Assembly: GCF_002135415.1 (NCBI RefSeq)
Contig: NZ_NEGJ01000002.1
Coordinates: 1 to 64,000, forward strand
From: Acinetobacter sp. ANC 3832
GTDB taxonomy: Bacteria > Pseudomonadota > Gammaproteobacteria > Pseudomonadales > Moraxellaceae
Direction: 5' to 3'
Length of the DNA stretch: 64,000 nt
Part shown: piece after piece, positions 1-7,845 of the stretch
Position numbering within the stretch: the stretch's first letter is position 1
How the letters are laid out: every line of letters starts with the position of its first letter
Position numbers and translations under genes: made by a program
The notes under the pieces: model-generated
What the model was told of the DNA's origin: nothing
The model's database searches: none
Seen by the model: only the letters and a program-made list of their open reading frames with translations

Positions 1-274
1 AGCTAGGTCGGCTATACTACTCTCTTTCGATGAATAGTCAACAGGTTTTGTTATTTAATTCTCTTAACAAATCATTCCTTAACCAATCTTTAAAATTCCA
101 GTTCGAAATCTTAACATCTTAATCAAGCTACTGATTTATCAGAAGTTTTATTTAACATCACCGCCGATGGATGTGCATTCTACAGCATTCCTAATCCTAC
201 ACAACCCCCTTTTTAAACTATTTTCATTTATCTCAAACAACAGCTTAATAATTACTCAAAATTGAGGTTTTTGA
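1..274. other. Intergenic left edge, no gene seen
   Basis: No open reading frame, tRNA or clear terminator could be supported in these AT-rich bases. They lie downstream of the minus-strand gene that ends at 275. Confidence 0.5.
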
Positions 275-1345
275 CTATTTTTTACACGCAAATGGCGCAG
301 GATGCGCAACTTCTTTTGATTTTTTCTCTTTATTATTCTTTTCTTGCCACTTTAAAGGACGACAATCGATATATTCGCAGTAACCGGCTTGCCCTTCTTC
401 CATCTCTCCGTCAATCGTCACTTGATAAGTAAAACTTCCAACATAGCCTGCGGCTAAGCCAAATTTAAAGTCACCGCGACTTTCTGCTAAAACATGAATG
501 GATCGTTGCTCATCTTGATATGTCCATTCAAATTCTCGAGGCAAGTACATATCTTGATGATTGGGTGTGGTCATTTTTGGATAAACACGATGGACTTTGA
601 AATAGACATAATTATCAAACATCTCTGCCATGGCAGTATTTCCATCTCGCAAATACATTCTAGACTGGATAATTTGATTGAAGTTATTTCGAATTTGCGC
701 AAGAAGTAATTGACGTTGATTTTTTAGATTAATAATTTGATAGGTAAAAAAGCATAAGGGTAAGTAAGGAATATTGATTGCCCTTGCGTACTCAAAAGAT
801 CCCATCTGATCAATCTCATACTTTTGACCTTTATAAACGATTTGACCTTTACACTGGCAAAGTAATGACCAATGGTCAAACAACCCTAATCTTAATTTCG
901 TGAAATGCGAAATAATCGGCTTAGTATAAATATTTAGATCGATTGAAAGCTCATCATCTTCACGTGTTAAACGGAAATGAGGAAATGTACCGCGTAAGTG
1001 CTCTTTATTAGCAAAATAATAATCTTCATCTGTAAATTGGCAATCTTGCTCAATCGAATAACGGCTGGAATGCCCCACCATGTGTGGACTTGTACTACTA
1101 ATGACTGTGACTGTATCTAATGCAGTCGTTTGAATGGCAGATTGATTACGAATCATGGGTACATTCGGTTGCCCAATGATCGTTAAGAAATTCAAATAAT
1201 GTAAGGGTGCAGATAAATTAGGAATCATCAATCCTTGATGAATAATTTTAAAACGTCCCTTAGGACCATGATAACCAAGCTTCAGTGGAAACTGAGCTTG
1301 ATTGAGTTGTTTGGATTCATCGACAAAATTCATTAACAACTGCAT
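275..1345 (-). CDS. Conserved hypothetical protein, probably DUF6670 family
   Basis: A 356-residue protein with no signal peptide and no convincing membrane segment. From memory it resembles the Acinetobacter proteins labelled DUF6670; I cannot assign a function. Aromatic and beta-prone stretches run through the whole length (for example FEYARAINIPYLP near residue 185 and GDFKFGLAAGYVGSF near 293), which would suit a lipocalin-like or other beta-sandwich fold, but that is inference. The C-terminal 25 residues are Lys-rich and probably disordered. The gene starts 16 bp after the pssA stop on the same strand, so the two are probably co-transcribed, with a possible link to membrane lipid. The ATG start follows an AGCTCC-rich stretch with a weak ribosome site. 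Confidence 0.75.
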   Translation of the reverse strand: MQLLMNFVDESKQLNQAQFPLKLGYHGPKGRFKIIHQGLMIPNLSAPLHYLNFLTIIGQPNVPMIRNQSAIQTTALDTVTVISSTSPHMVGHSSRYSIEQDCQFTDEDYYFANKEHLRGTFPHFRLTREDDELSIDLNIYTKPIISHFTKLRLGLFDHWSLLCQCKGQIVYKGQKYEIDQMGSFEYARAINIPYLPLCFFTYQIINLKNQRQLLLAQIRNNFNQIIQSRMYLRDGNTAMAEMFDNYVYFKVHRVYPKMTTPNHQDMYLPREFEWTYQDEQRSIHVLAESRGDFKFGLAAGYVGSFTYQVTIDGEMEEGQAGYCEYIDCRPLKWQEKNNKEKKSKEVAHPAPFACKK

Positions 1346-1361
1346 ATCAAGCTCCTTATTT

Positions 1362-2189
1362 TTATGGTGTTATATTTTTTCTCGCCAGAAACGTGGTAAC
1401 AAAACCTGAAAGTGCGTAAATAATCGATAAGATGAGTATTCCGACTGGAATATTATACGTAATCGCTGCAAGGATAAAGACTGCAATCGGTAGCACTGCA
1501 AAAGGTACACGTTTACGATCTACTGTTTTAAACGAATAATATTTGATATTCGAAATCATCAACAAACCAACCGCAATAATAACCACAGCATTGATTGTTT
1601 GAATCACCGTATCTTTTATATCAAAGATAAATGGAAAGTCTCGACCAACCCAAACCAATGAAATAATCATTACCGCAGCGAGTGGACTGGCAACACCAAT
1701 GAAATAGCGTTTATCCACCACACCTATTTGTACATTAAATCGTGCTAAACGAAAAGCCGCACATGCGGTATACACAAAGCAAGCAGCCAGACCAATACGA
1801 CCTAAATCATGCAAACTCCAACTATACATCAGGATTGCAGGAGCAACACCAAATGCCAATAAGTCAGAGAGTGAGTCAAACTGTTCTCCGAAAGCACTTT
1901 GCGCACCGATGGCACGTGCAACACGCCCATCTAAACCATCCAATAGTGCTGCAATAAAAATAGCAAATATGGCTTGCGTATAATCACCATTCATACTCGC
2001 AATAATTGAGTAGAACCCTGACAACAGTGCCGCAGTCGTAATAAGATTTGGCCACAAGTAGATACCACGTCGTTTGACCTTTTGCCCTTCATGGGTGTGC
2101 TCTTCTTCTTCAACCTCAAAAGTGATGCCATCAAAACTATGATCATCAATTGAAGAAGTTTCACTTTCAGGCTTATTTGTATTTGTCAT
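1362..2189 (-). CDS. pssA: CDP-diacylglycerol--serine O-phosphatidyltransferase
   Basis: Makes phosphatidylserine from CDP-diacylglycerol and L-serine, the committed step to phosphatidylethanolamine, in the inner membrane. The full CDP-alcohol phosphotransferase signature D-G-x2-A-R-x8-G-x3-D-x3-D is present: D87, G88, A91, R92, G101, D105 and D109, with a further Asp at 84. About eight hydrophobic segments follow an acidic cytosolic N-terminal tail of some 40 residues. The 275-residue length and multispan layout match the Bacillus-type (type II) integral membrane PssA rather than the peripheral E. coli PLD-type enzyme. Followed 16 bp downstream by the hypothetical gene at 275-1345. Confidence 0.93.
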   Translation of the reverse strand: MTNTNKPESETSSIDDHSFDGITFEVEEEEHTHEGQKVKRRGIYLWPNLITTAALLSGFYSIIASMNGDYTQAIFAIFIAALLDGLDGRVARAIGAQSAFGEQFDSLSDLLAFGVAPAILMYSWSLHDLGRIGLAACFVYTACAAFRLARFNVQIGVVDKRYFIGVASPLAAVMIISLVWVGRDFPFIFDIKDTVIQTINAVVIIAVGLLMISNIKYYSFKTVDRKRVPFAVLPIAVFILAAITYNIPVGILILSIIYALSGFVTTFLARKNITP

Positions 2190-2248
2190 TCTTGTTGATC
2201 CTAACGGGTGACCTTATCTCAAATTAATACGACTTTTCGAATTTTAAA

Positions 2249-3106
2249 TTATTCGCCAACCAACCAGCGTACAGCAGCATGTCCACCATTATCGCTCATG
2301 CGTAAATGTGGGAATAACCATTGTAGTGCTTCATCCGCATCTTCTGAAAACTTCCAAGGTGGGTTAATGATGAGTAAACCACAACCATTCAAACCTACAG
2401 GAGTATCATCAGGCCATACACAAACTTCACAAACCAATTGACGGCGAATACCAGTTTTAATCATTTTCTTCTCAAAACGATCAATCATGGCACGGTCTTT
2501 AATTGGATACCAAACGGCAAAAACGCCTGTAGACCATTTTTTATGTGCCGCAGCGAGTAATTCAACCAACTGTGGAAAATCTTTACGTTCAAGCTCATAA
2601 GGTGGGTCAATCATCACCAAACCACGTTTTTCTTGTGGTGGAATGACACCCAGTAAACCTTCATAAGCATCACGTTCATGCAAACCTGCACGACGATCAC
2701 GAATATTGAAATACAACTGTTGAAATACATCACGTTGCATTTCAAAAATAGTTGCTTTATCAATATCACGCATGCCTTCAAGTGCAAACCATGGCGAACC
2801 TGGATATGCACCTTTTCCTGATGTTGCGCGCATATCTTCAACAATTTTAAGATATTGTTTAATGCCTTCAGGTGCTTGACGAGTAATTGAATCATCCAGT
2901 TTAACTAAACGATGAATACCTGTTAAAAACTCACCAGATTTTTGCGCAGCAGCAGTAGATAAATCATATTTACCCGCACCACCATGTGTATCGATATAAC
3001 GATATGGTTTGTCTTTGGCATTTAAGCGTGTCAAAAGTTGCAGCAATAACACATGTTTCATGACATCAGCAAAGTTGCCTGCATGGAAATGGTGACGGTA
3101 ATTCAT
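2249..3106 (-). CDS. rlmJ: 23S rRNA (adenine(2030)-N(6))-methyltransferase
   Basis: Methylates N6 of A2030 in 23S rRNA with S-adenosylmethionine. The N-terminus (MNYRHHFHAGNFADVMKH) is the characteristic RlmJ/ComJ start. The adenine-N6 methyltransferase catalytic motif DPPY sits at residues 167-170, and the SAM-binding motif lies around IDTHGGAGKY (residues 38-47). Length 285 residues, normal for the family. Stands alone between pssA and a divergent oxygenase gene. Confidence 0.95.
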   Translation of the reverse strand: MNYRHHFHAGNFADVMKHVLLLQLLTRLNAKDKPYRYIDTHGGAGKYDLSTAAAQKSGEFLTGIHRLVKLDDSITRQAPEGIKQYLKIVEDMRATSGKGAYPGSPWFALEGMRDIDKATIFEMQRDVFQQLYFNIRDRRAGLHERDAYEGLLGVIPPQEKRGLVMIDPPYELERKDFPQLVELLAAAHKKWSTGVFAVWYPIKDRAMIDRFEKKMIKTGIRRQLVCEVCVWPDDTPVGLNGCGLLIINPPWKFSEDADEALQWLFPHLRMSDNGGHAAVRWLVGE

Positions 3107-3222
3107 GTTTCAATTAATTCCTGAGTTCAACGGGTATTTTAGCACGAAAAAAGATTTCTTCACTGCCCATCGATTGTTCTAAGATAGTCACTCTTATTAT
3201 TATATTGATTTCTCGGAATTAT

Positions 3223-3825
3223 ATGGAAGCAACTTTTCTCCCAAAGTCATGGAATGTTGATCAAATTCTTACAGATTTAGATCAACATGGTTTTGCAATC
3301 ATTGATGAAGCTTATCCCCAAGACTATGTACAAGCTTTAGCCGAAGAATGTATATCCAATTTAAATCGTTTCCGTGATGCTGCTGTTCAAAGTGGCATTG
3401 TCAGCAAAATTCGCAGTGACCATATTTTGTGGATTAATGAAGATTTAGTGACAGCACAGCAACATATTGATTCATTAAAAGAACTTTCCCAACATTTGAA
3501 TCAATGCTTTTATTTAGGCATTAAAGAAGTAGAAGCACATTTCGCTTGTTATAACGCAGGTGAATTTTATGCATTACATCGAGATAATCCACAACAGAAA
3601 AATGATCGTGTCATTTCAGTGGTGTATTACCTGCATGAAGACTGGCAGGACAACTGGGGTGGTGAACTTCATTTACAAGATAAAAATGACCAATGGCATT
3701 TGATCCAACCAAAACCCAATCGTATTGCGCTCTTTCAAAGTGATTTAATGCATGAAGTGATTCAAGCCAAACATCAACGCCTTTCTATCACGGCTTGGTT
3801 ACGTAGTGGTAATCATCTGTTTTAA
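3223..3825 (+). CDS. 2OG-Fe(II) oxygenase family protein
   Basis: A 200-residue dioxygenase of the prolyl-4-hydroxylase-like fold. Counted from the ATG at 3223, the iron ligands are H119-x-D121 (in ALHRDN) and H177 (LMHEV). R186 lies nine residues later, where the 2-oxoglutarate-binding Arg is expected, and the GGELHL strand that leads the second half of the barrel is present. Substrate unknown; related small proteins hydroxylate residues of other proteins. An in-frame TTG at 3205 would add six residues, but the ATG at 3223 has a GGA stretch at a normal distance and was preferred. Confidence 0.85.
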   Translation: MEATFLPKSWNVDQILTDLDQHGFAIIDEAYPQDYVQALAEECISNLNRFRDAAVQSGIVSKIRSDHILWINEDLVTAQQHIDSLKELSQHLNQCFYLGIKEVEAHFACYNAGEFYALHRDNPQQKNDRVISVVYYLHEDWQDNWGGELHLQDKNDQWHLIQPKPNRIALFQSDLMHEVIQAKHQRLSITAWLRSGNHLF

Positions 3826-3923
3826 GCATGTTTCATTGTTTGAATCACATAGAATGTTGGTTTTCCCTTTAAATCTGTATTTTCAGCCTTATATACACAG
3901 CATTCATAAATAAGGAACAGGCT

Positions 3924-4451
3924 ATGTTTGAAAATACAAAACAAGTGATCGCGCGTATTGGTGAAACTGACCAATTGTATTTGACAAATAATACGCCTGA
4001 ACTTGCCTTAGAACGTGCTGATTTACGCTTACAATTGGTGATGATGAGTAATCTTCGTCAGGAACAACTGCATTTTCTTCAAGAAGCCATTGTTCTATTA
4101 GAAACTGCTCGTGTTGAGTATGAAGAAATGCCCATGCGCCAGTATCTGAGCTTATCTTTACACTTGGCTAAAGCCTATATGGTGTATTTTGAAATCACCA
4201 AAGAGTTGCGTTTTGCCTTAATTACTCAACAAATTCTTAAACCTTTGGCTGTGAATAACAATGGAGATATTTACTTCTTCTTGGCTTATGCATCTGCATC
4301 TAAACAAGAAAGTGCTTTAACTCGTCATTGGTTAACTAAATTTATTCAAACACCTGAATTTGATTTAGACCTTTTACAACAACACCCTGCTTTCAAGGCT
4401 ATGCATAAAGAGCCATGGTTTGTAAAAATTATTCAGAGTAAATTACATTAA
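3924..4451 (+). CDS. Hypothetical all-helical (TPR-like) protein
   Basis: A 175-residue cytosolic protein without signal peptide or membrane segment. Almost entirely predicted helix, with the spacing of large and small residues seen in tetratricopeptide-type repeats (for example SLSLHLAKAYMVYFEITKEL around residue 75 and FLAYASASKQESALTRHWL around 120). The last part, QHPAFKAMHKEPWF, looks like the end of a TPR domain in which the last helix packs on Trp/Phe. A strong AAGGAACAGG ribosome site precedes the ATG. I do not recognise a specific family. Confidence 0.72.
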   Translation: MFENTKQVIARIGETDQLYLTNNTPELALERADLRLQLVMMSNLRQEQLHFLQEAIVLLETARVEYEEMPMRQYLSLSLHLAKAYMVYFEITKELRFALITQQILKPLAVNNNGDIYFFLAYASASKQESALTRHWLTKFIQTPEFDLDLLQQHPAFKAMHKEPWFVKIIQSKLH

Positions 4452-4462
4452 GTTATTCTGAT

Positions 4463-4507
4463 TTGGATTTGACCAGCTTATTTTTATCATGAGTAGGTCA
4501 AATCCAA
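4463..4507. terminator. Long-loop inverted repeat after the TPR-like gene
   Basis: Perfect 12-bp arms TTGGATTTGACC (4463-4474) and GGTCAAATCCAA (4496-4507) with a 21-nt loop lie between two convergent genes. There is no strong T-tract, so the terminator role is tentative. Confidence 0.4.
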
Positions 4508-4550
4508 TCAAGAGTGAATTACATAAAATAATTCTCTTACATAATTACCA

Positions 4551-4870
4551 CTATCCCTTCCAAACTTTAAACTTTGCCATCAGCCAAATCATTAACGGCC
4601 AAAAAATCGTATTGATGATGTCATGCATACTTGCACCAATACGCCAATAACCATGATTGATCAAATCATCACGCGCATCAAACAATTCATATCCAACCGC
4701 AACGATAACCACTGCCCAAATTGCAAAATGTGATTTCAACTGTCGATGATGTAAAAAAGCCACAATAAAGAACACCAATAAGCCTGCGTAAAAATATGCA
4801 AAGTATCACGGGCTAAATCAGTAAAATGAACAATATAAATTTTGAATTCTTGGAATTTAGACAAATACAT
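4551..4870 (-). pseudogene. Small two- or three-span membrane protein, frameshifted
   Basis: Two reading frames join into one protein of about 106 residues. The first starts at the ATG at 4870 (MYLSKFQEFKIYIVHF) and runs to HIF near 4792. The second runs from YAGLLVFFIVAF to the stop at 4551. Between them lies a run of five A (plus strand 4790-4794); six would restore a single frame. The intact product would be a small inner-membrane protein with a polar segment GYELFDARDDLINHGYW between hydrophobic segments. I do not recognise the family. The change may be a true frameshift or a homopolymer sequencing error. Taken alone, the downstream frame could only start at a TTG at 4778. Confidence 0.7.
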
Positions 4871-5013
4871 AAAATATCATTAATTTTTTAGCTTTTTATT
4901 TAATAAAGCATCTTCGCCAAGTATGAATCAGCACTTTGTATTTTCTATAATGAGACATTAAAAAACTTTTATATAAGAAGCCTATCTATAATATTGAGAT
5001 ATTTTTTATCTTT

Positions 5014-5054
5014 AAAAAAGTACAACCCGAGTTCTGCATCCTGCAAAACTCGGG
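5014..5054 (-). terminator. Rho-independent terminator of the Rsm-like RNA
   Basis: Minus-strand stem CCCGAGTT (5054-5047) pairs with AACTCGGG (5033-5026). An inner TGCA/TGCA helix closes a GGA loop, and TTGTACTTTTTT follows (5025-5014). Confidence 0.85.
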
Positions 5055-5186
5055 CTCATGAGGTCGTGCTTTCAATTACTTTTTTATTTTATTTGGTTGT
5101 CCATTCCAACATCATATCCATGATGATTTACCCATCAGCTTCGTCTTCCTTAGTGGGACTCTTCCTTTCCCTACTCCGTGTGCCGA
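5014..5186 (-). ncRNA. Candidate CsrA/RsmA-sequestering small RNA (Rsm-like)
   Basis: No coding gene explains 4871-5289. On the minus strand a transcript of about 170 nt can be drawn from a -10-like TATGAC (5196-5191) to a strong terminator. It holds eight GGA triplets: 5177-5175, 5170-5168, 5165-5163, 5149-5147, 5119-5117, 5107-5105, 5102-5100 and 5041-5039. Several lie in hairpin loops: GGGA/TCCC (5171-5168 with 5158-5155, loop containing AAGGA), CATCAT/ATGATG (5125-5120 with 5115-5110, loop GGAT), GTTG/CAAC (5110-5107 with 5099-5096) and the terminator loop. This is the plan of RsmX/Y/Z and CsrB RNAs, which titrate CsrA/RsmA. An A-rich single-stranded stretch (about 5094-5079) could bind Hfq. 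The ends are estimates. Confidence 0.72.
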
Positions 5187-5243
5187 TGTAGTCATATTAT
5201 GATGATTGAAGATGTGAATCCATCCGCTCTGCGCCTAAATCCT

Positions 5244-5261
5244 TGTAAGCAATAGCGTACA
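5244..5261. promoter_or_regulatory. GacA-type upstream activating sequence
   Basis: The plus strand reads TGTAAG-CAATAG-CGTACA, matching 11 of the 12 defined bases of the GacA box TGTAAG-N6-CTTACA known from rsmX/Y/Z promoters of gammaproteobacteria. Its centre is about 66 bp upstream of the estimated start of the minus-strand small RNA, the right place for an activator of the response-regulator type. Confidence 0.75.
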
Positions 5262-5289
5262 TTTTAAGCACATTTTCATGCCTTTTTGT

Positions 5290-6402
5290 CTAACACTTAT
5301 AATCTTGAGCAATTTCATCCGTCACTATTTTTTCTTCTTTTTCAGCTTTTTCAATACCTTCTTGAATCGCCTGTTGTGCTTCTTGTTCATCGGCATCTGT
5401 TTGTTCAAGTTCTTGTTGAACCTGCTCAAAAATCCGACCTGTCTGTAAAACCACATAAACAGGGAAATGATCTGAACCAATATGAGGTAAACGCTCCATT
5501 TTCACCAATGCAAAATCAGTACTGTGAAATACATGATCGAGTGACCATCTTAGAAACTTATAATTGGCATGAAAAGTATTCACATATTTACGCCCGACAC
5601 GTGGGTCAAGTAGTCCACTGATCCTTTGAAATAATCGTGTGGTACGAGACCAAGCCACGTCATTTAAATCGCCCATCACAATACAACTTTCATCCAGTTC
5701 CTTAATTTGATCCCCCACAATCAATAATTCTGCATCTCGTAAAGTTGAATCTTTCGCTTCAGTTGGACTCGGTGGTTTTGGATGTAGACAATACAATTGT
5801 ACGGGTTGACCCGAGGCTAGAATCACAGTGCAATGAATCGAAGGAATTTCATCACTGAGGATAAATTTGACATCCACATCCTTTAGCTCAAGCTTACTGT
5901 ACAAATGCATTCCATATAAGTTTTCCAAAGGTACAGCCACTCTATATGGATAGTCTTGTTCAATCACTGAAAGTTGTTGTTGCCAAGTTTGATCGGTCTC
6001 TAAAGTTAAAACCAAATCAGGTTGATGTTTTTCAATCTGTTCAATTAAAAGATAATATTGATCATTGGGAGTCAGCACATTGGAAATAATTGCTGAAATT
6101 TGTTGTTTGGGATTCAATTTATTTTGCCTGACCTCCTTCACCTGTTTTTTCCACACAAAGGTATAAGGCAAAACCATCTTCAGTTGATAAGCCAAAGCGG
6201 CAATCAACAAAACCAATATGATCTCTCGGATTAAATCCCATGAGCCAGGCCAAAACAATAGGAATAGTAGAGCAATTATTCCCACAAAAAGAATTTGTAA
6301 TCGTGGAAAATCTGCGCCTCGAAACCACCATTCATCCCGAGGAATCAGTGACCAAAAAGTCAGCCAGACAACGATACACGCAGCAATTTCAATCCAGATC
6401 AT
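5290..6402 (-). CDS. Membrane-anchored endonuclease/exonuclease/phosphatase family protein
   Basis: A 370-residue protein with two or three N-terminal membrane segments (residues about 3-20, 36-51 and 58-80) followed by a DNase I-like EEP domain. Its conserved residues are present: N108, E135 in LTLETD, H207 in CLHPKPP, GDLND at 244-248, LDH at 288-290 and SDH at 310-312. These would coordinate Mg and cut a phosphodiester or phosphomonoester. The substrate (nucleic acid or phospholipid) cannot be told. The C-terminal 40 residues are Glu/Gln-rich and likely coiled. The stop codon lies about 30 bp from the GacA box of the small RNA downstream. Confidence 0.85.
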   Translation of the reverse strand: MIWIEIAACIVVWLTFWSLIPRDEWWFRGADFPRLQILFVGIIALLFLLFWPGSWDLIREIILVLLIAALAYQLKMVLPYTFVWKKQVKEVRQNKLNPKQQISAIISNVLTPNDQYYLLIEQIEKHQPDLVLTLETDQTWQQQLSVIEQDYPYRVAVPLENLYGMHLYSKLELKDVDVKFILSDEIPSIHCTVILASGQPVQLYCLHPKPPSPTEAKDSTLRDAELLIVGDQIKELDESCIVMGDLNDVAWSRTTRLFQRISGLLDPRVGRKYVNTFHANYKFLRWSLDHVFHSTDFALVKMERLPHIGSDHFPVYVVLQTGRIFEQVQQELEQTDADEQEAQQAIQEGIEKAEKEEKIVTDEIAQDYKC

Positions 6403-6587
6403 ATTTCGTAACTCTTATATTCTGATTTTTTTATTCATTCATAAATTTATATCAGTTTTGCATGTAACATAAACAAGATATATTGCACAACATATTTGCT
6501 GTTTTGATTATGTTGCGCTTGTAGTTGAGCGCACTTTTGATACACTCAAACCCCTTTTAATTTTTTAACACACCGAGGCAAAATGAC

Positions 6588-7706
6588 ATGAAAGTAGGTC
6601 TGGTCGGTTGGCGCGGGATGGTTGGTTCCGTCTTGATGCAACGTATGGTTGAAGAGAATGATTTTGCTCACTTTGAGCCGTTCTATTTTTCTACCAGTAA
6701 TGCAGGTGGTCAAGCCCCTGCATTTGGTGGTAAGACTGCCCCAGCACTTATGGATGCTTCAGACATTAAAAGTCTAAAGCAAATGGATGTCATTATTACC
6801 TGTCAGGGTGGAGATTACACTTCTGACGTTTTTCCAAAGCTCAAAGCTGAAGGCTGGAATGGCTACTGGATTGATGCTGCATCTACTTTACGTATGGATG
6901 ATGATGCAATCATCGTACTTGATCCAGTCAATCTAAATGTCATTAAAGACGGCTTAGTCAAAGGGACTAAAACCTTTGTCGGTGGTAACTGTACCGTTTC
7001 ATTAATGTTGATGGGTATGGGTTCACTCTTCCAAAATAATTTGGTGGAATGGATGACTGCGATGACCTATCAAGCAGCTTCTGGTGCAGGCGCGCAAAAT
7101 ATGCGTGAGCTCATCACAGGTATGGGTTACCTGTATAACAATACTCAAGATTTATTAGATGACCCTAAATCTGCCATTTTAGATATCGACAGTAAAATTG
7201 CGTCTCTACAACGTGGCGAAGGCTTCCCATCTGCAAACTTTGGTGTGCCTTTAGCAGGTTCACTCATTCCATATATCGACAAACAGTTAGATAACGGTCA
7301 GTCGAAAGAAGAATGGAAAGCACAAGTCGAAACCAATAAAATCTTAGGCAATCAGCAAATTGTTCCTATTGATGGTCACTGTGTTCGTATTGGTGCAATG
7401 CGTTGCCATTCTCAAGCTTTAACACTAAAGCTGAAGAAAGACGTTCCTCTTGATGAAATTGAAGATATGATTCGTCAATCAAACCAATGGGCAAAAGTCG
7501 TTCCAAATACACGTGAAGCATCAATGACTGATCTAACACCTGTTGCAGTGACTGGAACTTTAACTGTACCTGTGGGTCGTTTACGTAAATTGAATATGGG
7601 CAAAGAATACCTTGGCGCATTCACCGTAGGTGATCAGTTGCTTTGGGGTGCTGCGGAACCTTTACGTCGTATGTTACGTATCTTAATTGATTATAAAAAT
7701 GCTTAA
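6588..7706 (+). CDS. asd: Aspartate-semialdehyde dehydrogenase
   Basis: Reduces aspartyl phosphate to aspartate semialdehyde with NADPH, feeding Lys, Met, Thr and cell-wall diaminopimelate. The N-terminal Rossmann motif [11 protein letters not shown] is followed by the catalytic Cys135 in GGNCTVS and the catalytic His275 in RIGAMRCHS. The 372-residue length matches the gammaproteobacterial (E. coli type) enzyme. Followed by a strong terminator and then fimV, an order known from Pseudomonas. Confidence 0.97.
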   Translation: MKVGLVGWRGMVGSVLMQRMVEENDFAHFEPFYFSTSNAGGQAPAFGGKTAPALMDASDIKSLKQMDVIITCQGGDYTSDVFPKLKAEGWNGYWIDAASTLRMDDDAIIVLDPVNLNVIKDGLVKGTKTFVGGNCTVSLMLMGMGSLFQNNLVEWMTAMTYQAASGAGAQNMRELITGMGYLYNNTQDLLDDPKSAILDIDSKIASLQRGEGFPSANFGVPLAGSLIPYIDKQLDNGQSKEEWKAQVETNKILGNQQIVPIDGHCVRIGAMRCHSQALTLKLKKDVPLDEIEDMIRQSNQWAKVVPNTREASMTDLTPVAVTGTLTVPVGRLRKLNMGKEYLGAFTVGDQLLWGAAEPLRRMLRILIDYKNA

Positions 7707-7723
7707 TTTTTTTGCTTAAAACG

Positions 7724-7753
7724 AAAAGCCGATCACATTAGATCGGCTTTTTT
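7724..7753 (+). terminator. Rho-independent terminator of asd
   Basis: Arms AAAAGCCGATC (7724-7734) and GATCGGCTTTT (7741-7751) are perfect and followed by T residues. Confidence 0.9.
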
Positions 7754-7845
7754 ATGTAACCCAACCGTTAACAATTTACATTTGAATAACAGCTAGGTAT
7801 TGTATACTTTTGCTGCCTTGAACTTCATCTGAGCAATGGATAGAG

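Noticed and set aside
4994..5191. Plus-strand ORF of 65 residues opposite the small RNA
   Set aside because: No ribosome site; the region is explained by minus-strand RNA structure, and the translation has low complexity typical of noncoding DNA.
5286..5294. TTGTCTAAC match to the almA operator-like motif
   Set aside because: Lies at the end of the EEP-family gene, lacks the second half of the palindrome and is probably chance.
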